Assembly: GCF_030817415.1 (NCBI RefSeq) | Contig: NZ_JAUSZI010000002.1 | Span: 1,798,001-1,862,000 of the forward strand | Source: Streptomyces umbrinus | Lineage (GTDB): Bacteria; Actinomycetota; Actinomycetes; Streptomycetales; Streptomycetaceae | Direction: 5' to 3' | DNA: 64,000 nucleotides | Part shown: in pieces, positions 34,871-43,267 of the stretch | How positions within the stretch are numbered: the stretch's first letter is position 1 | Layout: every line of letters starts with the position of its first letter | Notes under the pieces: generated by a model | Databases searched by the model: none | What the model saw: only the letters and a program-made list of their open reading frames with translations | What the model was told of the DNA's origin: nothing | Translations under genes and position numbers: made by a program

Positions 34871-36583
34871 GTGACGACCACCGAAGAGTCCCCCGCCCGT
34901 CCCGCTCTCACGCCGCTGCGCCAGGCGCGAGAGCGGTTCCTGACGGGACGCCCGCTGCCCGACGGAGTACCGGACGAGATCGTCGCCGCCTGGCGGCGTG
35001 CCCGGTTCTTCGGCGTACGCCACGACCTGACGGAACCCTCCGAGACCCTGCCTCCCGTGCAGTCGGCCCTGCTGACCGCCGCGCGCCCCGTGCTCGAACG
35101 GCTCGCCCCCGCCCTCGCCTCGGGGCAGTCGTCCCTCGTCCTCACCGACGAGCGGCTGCGCGTGCTCTGGTCGGCCGGGAGCGGGCCCGGCGACGAGAAG
35201 TGCCACGACCTGTCCGAGCAGGAGGTCGGGCACAACAGCGCGGCCCTCGCCCTGCGCACCCGGCGTCGCGCCGAGGTGCACGGCCCCGAGCACTTCCTCG
35301 ACCTGTGGCAGGACGTGTCCGCCGTCAGCGTGCCGGTGCTGGCCCCGGAGAACGGCCAGGTCCTGGGCACGGTGACCGTCGCGTCCGGCCTGTGCACCGG
35401 GTGCACGCCGCACCCGGGCGCCGCCCTCGCCGAGGCCACGGCGACGGCCGTCGAGGCGGAGCTGGTGGCGCGGTCCCGCACGACGGAACGAGCGCTGCTC
35501 GACGCCTTCCAGCGGGCCGCCGCCCGGCCGGGGGCGGCGGTCGTGGCGCTCGACGGCAGGAACCGGCTGCTGAGCGACGCGGCAGCGGGAATGCTGTCGC
35601 CGGGCGCGGTGGCGGTCCTGGAGCGGACCGCGGCGGCGAACGGCTCGGGACACCTCGAACTCCCCGACGGCACGGGCACGGCGCATGTCACTCCCGTACG
35701 CCACGAGGGCGCGGTCATCGGTGTGGTCGCCGTGGTCGAGCCGCCCGCCGACGAAGCCGTGCGACAGCACACGCGGCAGCCCCGCGTCGCGCTCGCCGGG
35801 CGCTCGGTGCCGTGGCGTCACGCGACGGCGATGGCCGCGGAACTGGCCCGTTCCCGGGAGCCCCTGCTCCTGACCGGGGAGCGCGGCACCGGAAAGACCG
35901 CCCTGGCAAGGGAGTTGCTGAGGGCGCGCGGGGATCTGGATCCGCTGGTCGTGGACGCGGCGGAGGGCCCGGTCGATGAACCCGGCATCTGGGCAACGGC
36001 ACTGGCGAGCAGCCGCGCGCTTCTCCTCCGCCACGCCGAGCGCCTCGCCCAGGCCGACGTCGCCGCTCTCAACTCCCTGCTCGACGAACGCCCGGACGCG
36101 CCCCTGCTCCTCACGTTCACACCCGGCACTCCCCCGGGCCCCTGTCTCCAGCGGCTGCTCGACACCCTGGCCGTCCGCTCGGTGACTCTCCCGGCGCTGC
36201 GCGAACGCCCGGACGACATAAGGGAGTTGCTCCCCGAACTGGCACCGAAGCCGGTACCGGGACGGCCGCCTCTCACCTGGACTCTGGACGCGCTGCGGGC
36301 CCTGGAACACCATCCGTGGCCCGGGAACATCACGGAACTCGCCCATCTCGTCAGGGCGTTGGCCGAGCACCGACAGGTGGCGGGGCCGGTGCGTCGCACC
36401 GAACTCCCGGACCCCGTCCGGGAGGGCCCCGCGACACGGCAGCTGAGTCCGATGGAACTCGCCGAGCGCACGGCCATCCTGGAGTCGCTGCGCCGTCACG
36501 GCGGCAACAAGGCACGGGCCGCGGCGGCGCTGGGCATCGCCCGCGCGACCCTGTACCGAAAGCTGCGGGGCTACTCCCTGTGA
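34871..36583 (+). CDS. GAF-AAA-Fis transcriptional activator (degenerate enhancer-binding protein)
   Basis: 570 aa regulator of the AcoR/MimR kind. A GAF-like sensor spans about residues 60-220, with LCTGCTPHPG inside it. A degenerate AAA+ domain follows (about 320-500): Walker A LTGERGTGKTALA is present, but the sigma-54-contacting GAFTGA loop is absent and the Walker B position reads LLLRHAER. A C-terminal Fis-type helix-turn-helix closes it (GGNKARAAAALGIARATLYRKLR). Streptomyces lacks sigma-54, which fits these losses. The GTG at 34871 follows GGGAGG. It is divergent from the resorcinol operon and probably activates it on sensing an aromatic substrate. Confidence 0.85.
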   Translation: MTTTEESPARPALTPLRQARERFLTGRPLPDGVPDEIVAAWRRARFFGVRHDLTEPSETLPPVQSALLTAARPVLERLAPALASGQSSLVLTDERLRVLWSAGSGPGDEKCHDLSEQEVGHNSAALALRTRRRAEVHGPEHFLDLWQDVSAVSVPVLAPENGQVLGTVTVASGLCTGCTPHPGAALAEATATAVEAELVARSRTTERALLDAFQRAAARPGAAVVALDGRNRLLSDAAAGMLSPGAVAVLERTAAANGSGHLELPDGTGTAHVTPVRHEGAVIGVVAVVEPPADEAVRQHTRQPRVALAGRSVPWRHATAMAAELARSREPLLLTGERGTGKTALARELLRARGDLDPLVVDAAEGPVDEPGIWATALASSRALLLRHAERLAQADVAALNSLLDERPDAPLLLTFTPGTPPGPCLQRLLDTLAVRSVTLPALRERPDDIRELLPELAPKPVPGRPPLTWTLDALRALEHHPWPGNITELAHLVRALAEHRQVAGPVRRTELPDPVREGPATRQLSPMELAERTAILESLRRHGGNKARAAAALGIARATLYRKLRGYSL

Positions 36584-36640
36584 CAGGGGAATTCCGCCCC
36601 CTCCCCGTCCGCCGCTCCCCCTGCTAGCCTCCGGCCCGGG

Positions 36641-36648
36641 AACCGGTT
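36641..36648. promoter_or_regulatory. AACCGGTT operator upstream of LacI gene
   Basis: Palindrome AACCGGTT within GGGAACCGGTTGCCACG, 87 bp before the LacI-family gene at 36735. The same core in near-identical context (GGAACCGGTTGCCGC) precedes the GH43 gene (43115), and the core also precedes the GH28-like gene (41249, 41429). Confidence 0.6.
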
Positions 36649-36734
36649 GCCACGAGCGTTGCCGCACTTCCCAGGGGTGGGGCGCACCCGGACGGCGGAC
36701 GAGTCGCTTCCGGGGCGGAGCAGAGGGGCGGGTC

Positions 36735-37805
36735 ATGACCAGGAAGACCACCAGCGACGTCGCGGGCCGACGCACCATCCGGGACGTGGCCGCACGGGCC
36801 GGCGTTTCCGCGTCCACGGTGTCGCGCGTCCTCGGCGGCGACTACCCGGTCAGCACCTCGACCCGTACCCGCGTGATGCGTGCGGTCCGCGACCTCGACT
36901 ACGTGGCGGACGCCCGCGCCAAGGCCATCGCGGGGGCGGGCACTCCCACGCTCGCGTTCGTCCTGGACGACATCACGGGCCCGTCCTTCGCACACATGGC
37001 ACACGGCGTGGAACGCGAGGCGACCCGCCTCGGCCATCTGTCCCTCGTGTGCAGCACGGACGGCGACGCCGAACGCCAGCTGGAGTTCATCGAGATGATG
37101 CGCGCCCAGCGCGCCGCTGCGGTGATCCTCGTCGGCGGAACCGCGGACACCGCCGAGTACCGCGAACGCATGGCCCGTATCGCGGACTCACTTGCCTCCG
37201 CGGGCTCCCGCCTGGTCCTCTGCGGCCGCCCGCCCCTGGACCCGGGCACGCCGGTGACCGTCATCGAATACGACAACGAGAGCGGGGCGTACGCACTCTG
37301 CGCCCATCTCCTCGCCCAGGGCCACCGCCGCGTCCTCTTCCTGGGCGGCAAACCGTCCAACACCACGGCCCAGGGCCGCGAGCAGGGCTACCTCGCGGCC
37401 CACCGGGCCCGCGGCGTCACCGCGGACCCGGCCCTCCGCCTCTTCGGCGACTTCACCCGCGACTCGGGCCACCGCCTCGTCCGCCAGGCCCTCGCCCAGG
37501 GCCTCGACTTCACCGCGGTCATGGCGTCCACCGACATGGTCGCCTCGGGAGCCCTGACCGCGCTCCACGAGGCGGGGCTCTCCGTCCCGGAGGACGTGTC
37601 GCTGGTCGGCTACGACGACATCCCCTTCGCCCGGGACCTCAATCCGCCGCTGACCACCGTCCATGTCCCCTACGAGGACCTGGGCCGGCTCGCGGTCCGC
37701 ACAGCCCTGACCCGCACCCCGGACGCCCCCGACGAACACCTCCTCCTGGGCACGCACGTGGTCGTACGGGCCTCGGTGGCGCCCCCGCCCAACACTCGGC
37801 GGTGA
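36735..37805 (+). CDS. LacI-family transcriptional regulator
   Basis: 356 aa. The N-terminal LacI domain reads RTIRDVAARAGVSASTVSRVLGGDYPVS, with a hinge at DARAKAIAGAG. The effector domain follows (LAFVLDDITGPSFAHMAHGVE, VSLVGYDDIPFARDLNPPLTTV). It is convergent with the polysaccharide lyase (10 bp between stops). The AACCGGTT palindrome in its own promoter recurs upstream of the neighbouring GH28-like and GH43 genes, so I infer it controls this carbohydrate cluster. Effector probably an oligo-uronide or pentose derivative. Confidence 0.92.
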   Translation: MTRKTTSDVAGRRTIRDVAARAGVSASTVSRVLGGDYPVSTSTRTRVMRAVRDLDYVADARAKAIAGAGTPTLAFVLDDITGPSFAHMAHGVEREATRLGHLSLVCSTDGDAERQLEFIEMMRAQRAAAVILVGGTADTAEYRERMARIADSLASAGSRLVLCGRPPLDPGTPVTVIEYDNESGAYALCAHLLAQGHRRVLFLGGKPSNTTAQGREQGYLAAHRARGVTADPALRLFGDFTRDSGHRLVRQALAQGLDFTAVMASTDMVASGALTALHEAGLSVPEDVSLVGYDDIPFARDLNPPLTTVHVPYEDLGRLAVRTALTRTPDAPDEHLLLGTHVVVRASVAPPPNTRR

Positions 37806-37815
37806 CCGGCGGCGC

Positions 37816-39063
37816 CTACTTGGCGTACATCAGCGTCCCGAAACCGAGCTGGTCGAAGCCTCCGCTGGCGGCACCGTAGTCACCTCCGCCGCCCTCGGGC
37901 CGCACGCTCTCGGCCATGGCGGTGATGTACGGGACGGACAGCCCGCGCCGGCGGGCGTAGTGGTAGTGGAGGATGTCCCACACCGGCCTGATCTGCCCCC
38001 GGCTGTTGGCGGAGATCACGGTGTGCGCCTGCTGGGCGCAGTTCTGACCCGAACCCCACGTGTACCTCGTGAAGGGCACGTCCTGTCCGAGGTTGTACTT
38101 GGCGACGTACTGGGCGGCCTTCATGAACCGGTTGTCGCCGTAGCCGTACAGGTCCTCGCCCTGCGACCAGGCCATCTCGCAGAACGCGCCCATCTGGCCC
38201 ATGCCCATCATGGTGTGGCCCTGGTCCCGCCCGCTCTCCTGCCACTGGGCGAGCCCTTCCGAGTCGTACACGAACGGGACGGCGTGGTTGATGGAGCCGT
38301 TGCCCGCGCCGTTCTTGAAGTAGTTCACGGCCTCGTCGTACTTGGCGGCGTCGTCGCAGAGGATGCCGATCGCCAGGATCGAGTTCATGGTGCACAGATC
38401 CCAGTTGGCCCAGTAGTTGGTGATGCAGGCGTCGTTGTGACTGTTCAGGAACTGGTTGTTGAGGGGGTAGAAGACGTTGAGCATCATCGTCTTGAACCGG
38501 TCGAGGTCGAATCCGCTGTAGCCGCGCATGAGTTCGGCGGCGTTCGCGAACTGGTAGCCGTAGATCCCGGCGGCCAGGAAGCGGTCGGCGTTGCCGGTGA
38601 CCGTGGTGAGCGTGGCCGACCAGGCGTTGAGGATGTCGCGGGCCTTGTCGCCGTGGGCCGTGGTACCGGCGATCTTCCAGCGCAGGGCGTTCTGGTAGGC
38701 GGCGTGGATGTCGTTGTACAGGAGGCTGTAGTTCTCGCCGGTGCCACCGCGGATGATCGTGGCCTGCGGACGCGCTGTCCAGGTGCCGGCGGAGTGGGAG
38801 TTGGCGGTCAGCCGGTTCCAGCCGGACAGCCACGGCTCGTTCCCCGCGGCGACCCGTACCTTGGCCCGGTTGAGTTCGCCGTACGCGTGCAGCATGCCCG
38901 GGTGGGTGAAGGTCGCCGGGGCCGCCGCCGCGGTACTGCCGGTGAGGGCCGTGGCGGAGGCGCCGACCGCGAGGGCGGCCGTGAGGCCACCGGCGGTCCT
39001 CAGCAGACCGCGTCGGCTCAACTCCGTGCTGGGGAGGTGCTGGTGGGGGGATGTGCGGCTCAT
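37816..39063 (-). CDS. Secreted alginate-lyase-superfamily polysaccharide lyase
   Basis: 415 aa. A twin-arginine-type signal (SRRGLLRTAGGLTAALAVGA, about residues 16-35) precedes an alpha/alpha-toroid lyase domain of the alginate_lyase Pfam type (ACITNYWANWDLCTMNSILAIG, GQNCAQQAHTVISANSRGQ, HYHYARRRGL). The Asn/His/Tyr-rich motifs suit beta-elimination of a uronate polymer; related families cut alginate or glucuronan, and which polymer is not clear. The ATG at 39063 is preferred because GGAG lies 9 nt upstream; an earlier in-frame ATG overlaps that site. Glucarate dehydratase and the GH28-like gene nearby support uronate use. Confidence 0.82.
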   Translation of the reverse strand: MSRTSPHQHLPSTELSRRGLLRTAGGLTAALAVGASATALTGSTAAAAPATFTHPGMLHAYGELNRAKVRVAAGNEPWLSGWNRLTANSHSAGTWTARPQATIIRGGTGENYSLLYNDIHAAYQNALRWKIAGTTAHGDKARDILNAWSATLTTVTGNADRFLAAGIYGYQFANAAELMRGYSGFDLDRFKTMMLNVFYPLNNQFLNSHNDACITNYWANWDLCTMNSILAIGILCDDAAKYDEAVNYFKNGAGNGSINHAVPFVYDSEGLAQWQESGRDQGHTMMGMGQMGAFCEMAWSQGEDLYGYGDNRFMKAAQYVAKYNLGQDVPFTRYTWGSGQNCAQQAHTVISANSRGQIRPVWDILHYHYARRRGLSVPYITAMAESVRPEGGGGDYGAASGGFDQLGFGTLMYAK

Positions 39064-39331
39064 TCTGTGCATCTCCAATCCTGGGAAGGATCAGCGGCCC
39101 GGAGGCACACGGGAACGCACCCGCGCTGCCGGGGACCGCTCAGGTGGGGGGCGTCGCAGGGGTCGGGGATCTCTCCTTCGGCGAGGGGGCCGGGCGACGC
39201 CGTCATCAGAGGAAAGGGCCGCGCCGGAAGCAGTCCCGGTGCTCGTCGGTCGCGGCACAGCGGGGAGGCCGACGGTCACCGCCACCCACCCCGAGCTGCT
39301 GCCGCTTGCCTCCTGCGGGTTGGTGGCGGAG

Positions 39332-39371
39332 ACCGAGCAGTAGTACGTACGGCCCGCCCGTACTGCTCGGT
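39332..39371. other. Inverted repeat in the 39064-39446 gap
   Basis: Perfect 11-bp arms (ACCGAGCAGTA at 39332-39342 and its complement at 39361-39371) around an 18-nt loop that includes GTACGTAC. It lies about 75 nt after the GH28-like stop, so a terminator is likely. The minus strand here also reads YYCSVSATNP and SGWVAVTV, reminiscent of a fibronectin-III/Ig-like domain and of the C-terminal domain of the GH28-like protein, possibly a decayed domain. No intact gene was seen in this gap. Confidence 0.45.
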
Positions 39372-39446
39372 TCGGACGGAAAGCGTTCTCGCGCCCTGTG
39401 CTGCCGGGCAATGTCCGTCGGCTCGGGAGAAGCACGGTGACTCCCC

Positions 39447-41201
39447 TCACACGTTCCGGACGGTGAGCTTGAGCGGCTTGGTCGCCGTGCCCGCCGCGTT
39501 CGTGGCCGAGACGGTGACCGTGCTGGTGCCGGGCGCCTCCGGGGTCCCTGAGATCAGTCCCGTGCCCTTGTCGATGGCCAGGCCCTTCGGCAGCCCCTCG
39601 GCGTCGAACGACGTCGGCAGAGCGGTCGCGGTGACGAGGTGGTTGAAGGCGCGGTTGTTCGTGGCCGTCGCCTCGTCCGCGCTGGTGATCTCCGGGGCCG
39701 CCGTGGAGGCGGCCGTCTCCTCGTCGAGGAAGCGGAGGTTCCGCACGTGCTCGTTGGCGAACATCGGCACCATGTCGGTGGTCAGGAACCAGCCCGGCTT
39801 CTCCATCCTGTCGTGGACGACCGTGCCGTTGACCGTCAGGTTCTGGAAGGTGACGTTCCTGACGGACCGGTCGGCGTCGTAGCCTGCCAGGATCGCCGTG
39901 TCCGCGTGGGTGCCGTCGTACGTCAGGTTCCGCACGTACACGTCCTCGATGCCCCGGCCGGGCGAGGCGTTGTACCGGTTGGCCATCACCCGCAGGTTGA
40001 CCAGCTGGCCACAGGTGAAGTCCTCGACCCGGACGTCCTGGACACGGACGTTCCGGAGGAGGTTGGAGTCACCGGGATTGAGGGCGAGGCAGCCCTGGTA
40101 GAGCACCTGCGGCTCGCGGTGCTGGAGGACGTCGATGTTGCTCAGGACGACGTTCTCGATGACCTCGGGCTGCTCCGGGTTGCCGTGCGTGCCGATGTTC
40201 ACCGGGTGCGCGACATCGGCCCACAGGGTGGAGTCGCGGACGGTGATGTTGCGGCAGTCGCCGTAGTAGTCCCAGCGGTGGGCGTAGACGGCGACACAGT
40301 CGTCGCTGTTGCGCATGAAGACGCCTTCGATCAGGACGTCCTCACTGCTGAACACGTCGATCCCGTCGCCCCACTGCCCGCAGCTGTACGAGTGCAGGTT
40401 GCGGACGGTGACCTGCTGGGACTGGCCGATGGCGCAGGAGTATCCGGTCCTCGGGTCGAGGACGAGGATGCCGTCGATCTCGATGTTCCTGGAGAACGCC
40501 ACCGTGGTGCCGCCGTCCGCGTCGTACAGGATGCCCCGGCCGATCAGCCGGGCGTTCTCCACGTCGGTGAAGTCGACCCGTGCCTTGAGCACCGCGCCGC
40601 CGGCCAGGTAGACCGTCTTCCCGCTGGGCACCCGCAGCACGTCGTCCGGGACGGTGTGGATACCGGGGCCGAAGTAGAGGACGTCCGGGTCGTCGGCATC
40701 GGGGCGCCGCTGCTCGATCGGGTTGGCGTGCAGGTGGAGGTTGTCGTAGCGGTCGCCGTCGATCTCGACGGAGAGGTTGCGCGGCTCGGTGAGGCCGAAG
40801 CGGACGGTGTCGCCACTCACCTCGTGCTCGACCGCGTACGACAAGGGGCGGATTCGTACGGAGCCGATGGCGCCCTTGGCGGAGGTGACCTCGACCTCGA
40901 CCGTGCCGGTGAAGTCCAGGTTGGCGACCGAGGAGTTCCTGACGATGCCCGCGCCGGTCGTCTCGTCGACGGTCCTCGTCCTGGCACGCAGAACGGGCAC
41001 CGTCCGCCACCCGCCGCCGGGTGTGCGGGCCTTGACGGAGAAGCTGGTGTTGAGCGGCAGCCCGGTCGGTACGGGATGCACCACCAGCCGATCGGCGGCC
41101 TCCGGTCCGTCCTCGGCTCCGTCCTCCGCTCCGGTGGTGCCGACCGCCGAGCGGGTGAGGAAGGGACCTCGGCCGAGGGGAGCGACGGCGGGTGAGCGCA
41201 T
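39447..41201 (-). CDS. Parallel beta-helix glycosidase, GH28/polygalacturonase-like, with Ig-like C-terminal domain
   Basis: 584 aa. An N-terminal beta-sandwich (about residues 30-150) precedes a right-handed parallel beta-helix (about 150-480) with GH28-like acidic clusters GDGIDVFSS and NSDDCVAVYAHRW and a GTHGNPEQP loop, where GH28 enzymes have DGxD, DDC and GHG. A C-terminal putative Ig-type domain (about 495-584) ends in STVTVSATNAAGTATKPLKLTV. No signal peptide is evident, which is odd for this kind of enzyme. The start is ATG 41201 or the TTG just before it (AGGAG upstream). The promoter has an AACCGGTT site 45 bp upstream. Confidence 0.8.
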   Translation of the reverse strand: MRSPAVAPLGRGPFLTRSAVGTTGAEDGAEDGPEAADRLVVHPVPTGLPLNTSFSVKARTPGGGWRTVPVLRARTRTVDETTGAGIVRNSSVANLDFTGTVEVEVTSAKGAIGSVRIRPLSYAVEHEVSGDTVRFGLTEPRNLSVEIDGDRYDNLHLHANPIEQRRPDADDPDVLYFGPGIHTVPDDVLRVPSGKTVYLAGGAVLKARVDFTDVENARLIGRGILYDADGGTTVAFSRNIEIDGILVLDPRTGYSCAIGQSQQVTVRNLHSYSCGQWGDGIDVFSSEDVLIEGVFMRNSDDCVAVYAHRWDYYGDCRNITVRDSTLWADVAHPVNIGTHGNPEQPEVIENVVLSNIDVLQHREPQVLYQGCLALNPGDSNLLRNVRVQDVRVEDFTCGQLVNLRVMANRYNASPGRGIEDVYVRNLTYDGTHADTAILAGYDADRSVRNVTFQNLTVNGTVVHDRMEKPGWFLTTDMVPMFANEHVRNLRFLDEETAASTAAPEITSADEATATNNRAFNHLVTATALPTSFDAEGLPKGLAIDKGTGLISGTPEAPGTSTVTVSATNAAGTATKPLKLTVRNV

Positions 41202-41248
41202 CAACTGGTCATCTCCTGCTTCGGGTTGTGTGCGGCGGCACGTTCGAC

Positions 41249-41436
41249 AACCGGTTTCTATAGGTGGGTGCGCAGAGCTTCTTCCTCTCCGGAAACCGCG
41301 TCAAGGGTCTGCGCCGACTTTCGAAAAGAACCGGTGCCCAGGAGGCCCCGAAGCAGAGGTCCGGGGCATGCCGAACGTCGGTGTCGGTGAGGTGATGACA
41401 CGCGGTCCGACCGTCGGGGCAGCCGCGCAACCGGTT
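41249..41436. promoter_or_regulatory. Operator cluster upstream of GH28-like gene
   Basis: Two AACCGGTT palindromes (41249-41256 and 41429-41436, the latter within CAACCGGTTGTT) flank CTTTCGAAAAG (41318-41328, core TTTCGAAA). All lie in the 259-bp gap before the GH28-like gene; no other gene was seen there. They match elements upstream of the LacI gene (36641) and GH43 gene (43115, 43163). Confidence 0.6.
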
Positions 41437-41460
41437 GTTCGGAGAGGGGTCGCCGGACCC

Positions 41461-43059
41461 CTACTGCCTGCCGTCGAGCTCCCGCATCTCGAACCAGTCG
41501 AAGTCCGCCGGGGTGCGGGTCCCGCCCAGGTCCTGCGCGCAGATGCCGACGAAGGCGCCGGTGAACCGCAGTCGGTCCCCGTAGTCGTCGGAGAGCTTGC
41601 TCGCGTCCAGGACGGGGCCGACGGCATGCCAGTCCGTGCCGTCGGGCGACGCGGAGAAGCGGAGTTCCGAGCCGTCGAAGCGGGCCCGCAGATGGACCAA
41701 CGGCCAGTCGTCCGTGGCGAGTTCGCCGGCGGGGAGCTCTCCGTACGCGCCGTCGTCGGTGAGGACCACGCCCAGGACGCGGCCCCGGCCCTCGACATGG
41801 GTGAGGCGGAGATAGAAGTGCGTCGACGTGTCGTACCAGCAGATGAGGCCCGCGAGTTGGCTGAAGTGCGCGGGGCGGAAGTCGACGACCGTCGTCACCT
41901 CGCAGCGCACCGAGGTGAGCCGCCGCGCGACCAGGCTCTGGTCGAACCGCGAGTGCGGGCTCTGCCTGCCGCGCAGCCGCAGATGTCCGGGACGCTCGCG
42001 CAGAGTCAGCCAGTCGGGGGTGGCGGGGACGCGGAGTGTGCTCCAACTCCCGCCCAGGGAGGGCGAGTCGAAGTCGTCCCGGGCGATGGGAGGGCCGACC
42101 GGGCCCGACTCGACCCCCGTGGGCGCCGGGACCTCCAGACTCGGCCGCCGCCCTCCGTCCGCCAGCCGCAGCCAGCCGTCGTCCGTCCAGGTAACGCGTT
42201 GCAGACAGGTCTCCCGGCCGAGGACGCAGCGCGGTCCGTCCGGCGTCCGTACGGGTCTGGAGGCCAGGTGTGCGAGGTACCACTCCCCCTCCGGCGTCTC
42301 GACCAGCTCGCCGTGACCGGCCTTCTGCAACGGCCAGTCCGGGGCGTCGCGGGTCGTCAACAGCGAGCCGTCCGGGTCGAGTTCGTACGGTCCGGTCAGT
42401 TCGCGCGAGCGGGCCATCAGGATGCCGTGGTTCCAGCCGGTGCCGCCCTCGGCGAGCATCAGGTAGTACCAGCCGTCGCGCCGGTAGACGTTGGGCCCCT
42501 CGATCAGTTCCTCATGGGTGAGGATCGTGCGCGGCTGTCCGATCAGGGCACGCTTGTCGGCGTCGTACTCCTGAAGCACGATCCCGGCGAAGGACGGGCG
42601 GCCGTCGCGCGGGTCCCACTGGATGTTGAGCAGCCAGCTGCGGCCGTCCTCGTCGTGGAAGAACGACGGGTCGAAGCCGGAGGAGTTGAGGAACACCGGC
42701 TCGGACCACGGGCCGTCGATCGACGGGGCCGTGATCAGGTAGTTGTCGACGTCCTTGAACGGATGCCCGATCGTCCGCACGATGCTGTGGACGAGCCAGA
42801 ACCGCCCCTCGTGGTGCGAGAGCGAGGGCGCCCACACACCCGCCGAGTCGGCGACTCCACGGAGGTCGAGCAGATCGGGCCGGTCCAGGATGTGGCCGGC
42901 CTGCTCCCAGTGGACGAGATCCGTCGAGCGGTGCACGGGTACGCCCGGGAACCATTCGAAGGTGGAGGTGGCGAGGAAGTACTCCGCGCCGACGCGCAGG
43001 ATGCTCGGATCCGGGTGGAATCCGGGCAGCACGGGGTTGCTGATGTGGCCCACGGTCAT
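41461..43059 (-). CDS. GH43 glycosidase (beta-xylosidase / alpha-L-arabinofuranosidase type)
   Basis: 532 aa. A five-bladed propeller with GH43 catalytic residues: base Asp in NPVLPGFHPDPSI (near residue 17), pKa-modulating Asp in SSGFDPSFFHD and acid Glu in ELIEGPNVYRR. The C-terminal beta-sandwich (about 325-532) is the GH43 C2-type domain (ARDDFDSPSLGGSWSTLRVP, SQLAGLICWYD). The pattern is that of the XynB-type beta-xylosidases. No signal peptide, so it likely cleaves imported oligosaccharides in the cytoplasm. Upstream are AACCGGTT and CGAAACTTTCG sites. Confidence 0.9.
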   Translation of the reverse strand: MTVGHISNPVLPGFHPDPSILRVGAEYFLATSTFEWFPGVPVHRSTDLVHWEQAGHILDRPDLLDLRGVADSAGVWAPSLSHHEGRFWLVHSIVRTIGHPFKDVDNYLITAPSIDGPWSEPVFLNSSGFDPSFFHDEDGRSWLLNIQWDPRDGRPSFAGIVLQEYDADKRALIGQPRTILTHEELIEGPNVYRRDGWYYLMLAEGGTGWNHGILMARSRELTGPYELDPDGSLLTTRDAPDWPLQKAGHGELVETPEGEWYLAHLASRPVRTPDGPRCVLGRETCLQRVTWTDDGWLRLADGGRRPSLEVPAPTGVESGPVGPPIARDDFDSPSLGGSWSTLRVPATPDWLTLRERPGHLRLRGRQSPHSRFDQSLVARRLTSVRCEVTTVVDFRPAHFSQLAGLICWYDTSTHFYLRLTHVEGRGRVLGVVLTDDGAYGELPAGELATDDWPLVHLRARFDGSELRFSASPDGTDWHAVGPVLDASKLSDDYGDRLRFTGAFVGICAQDLGGTRTPADFDWFEMRELDGRQ

Positions 43060-43114
43060 GCAGGTCCCTTCACACGGAGTCCGCCACGCCTCGCTGAGGC
43101 GCGCTCAATGTAGG

Positions 43115-43173
43115 AACCGGTTGCCGCAGGGTCAACGCTCCCGTCGGACGAGCACCGCTATTCGAAACTTTCG
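43115..43173. promoter_or_regulatory. GH43 promoter operators
   Basis: AACCGGTT at 43115-43122 (in GGAACCGGTTGCCGC) and a perfect CGAAACTTTCG at 43163-43173. From the literature as I recall it, CGAAA/TTTCG repeats occur in Streptomyces xylanase and xylosidase promoters, which fits the GH43 gene. Confidence 0.6.
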
Positions 43174-43193
43174 CTGGGAACGCGGGGGCGCCC

Positions 43194-43242
43194 CCCTTCA
43201 GGGGCGCGGGGAACTGCGCGACCAGCCAGAGACGACCCGCAC
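43194..43242. repeat. Dispersed intergenic repeat, copy 2
   Basis: 35 bp (43194-43228) are identical to 32817-32851, with similarity continuing to 43242. CCCCTTCAGGGG (43193-43204) can form a hairpin. It lies 26 nt past the stop of the kinase gene on the minus strand, the same relative position and orientation as copy 1. Confidence 0.75.
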
Positions 43243-43267
43243 GCACCCGGCGCCCCGAAGCCACCCC

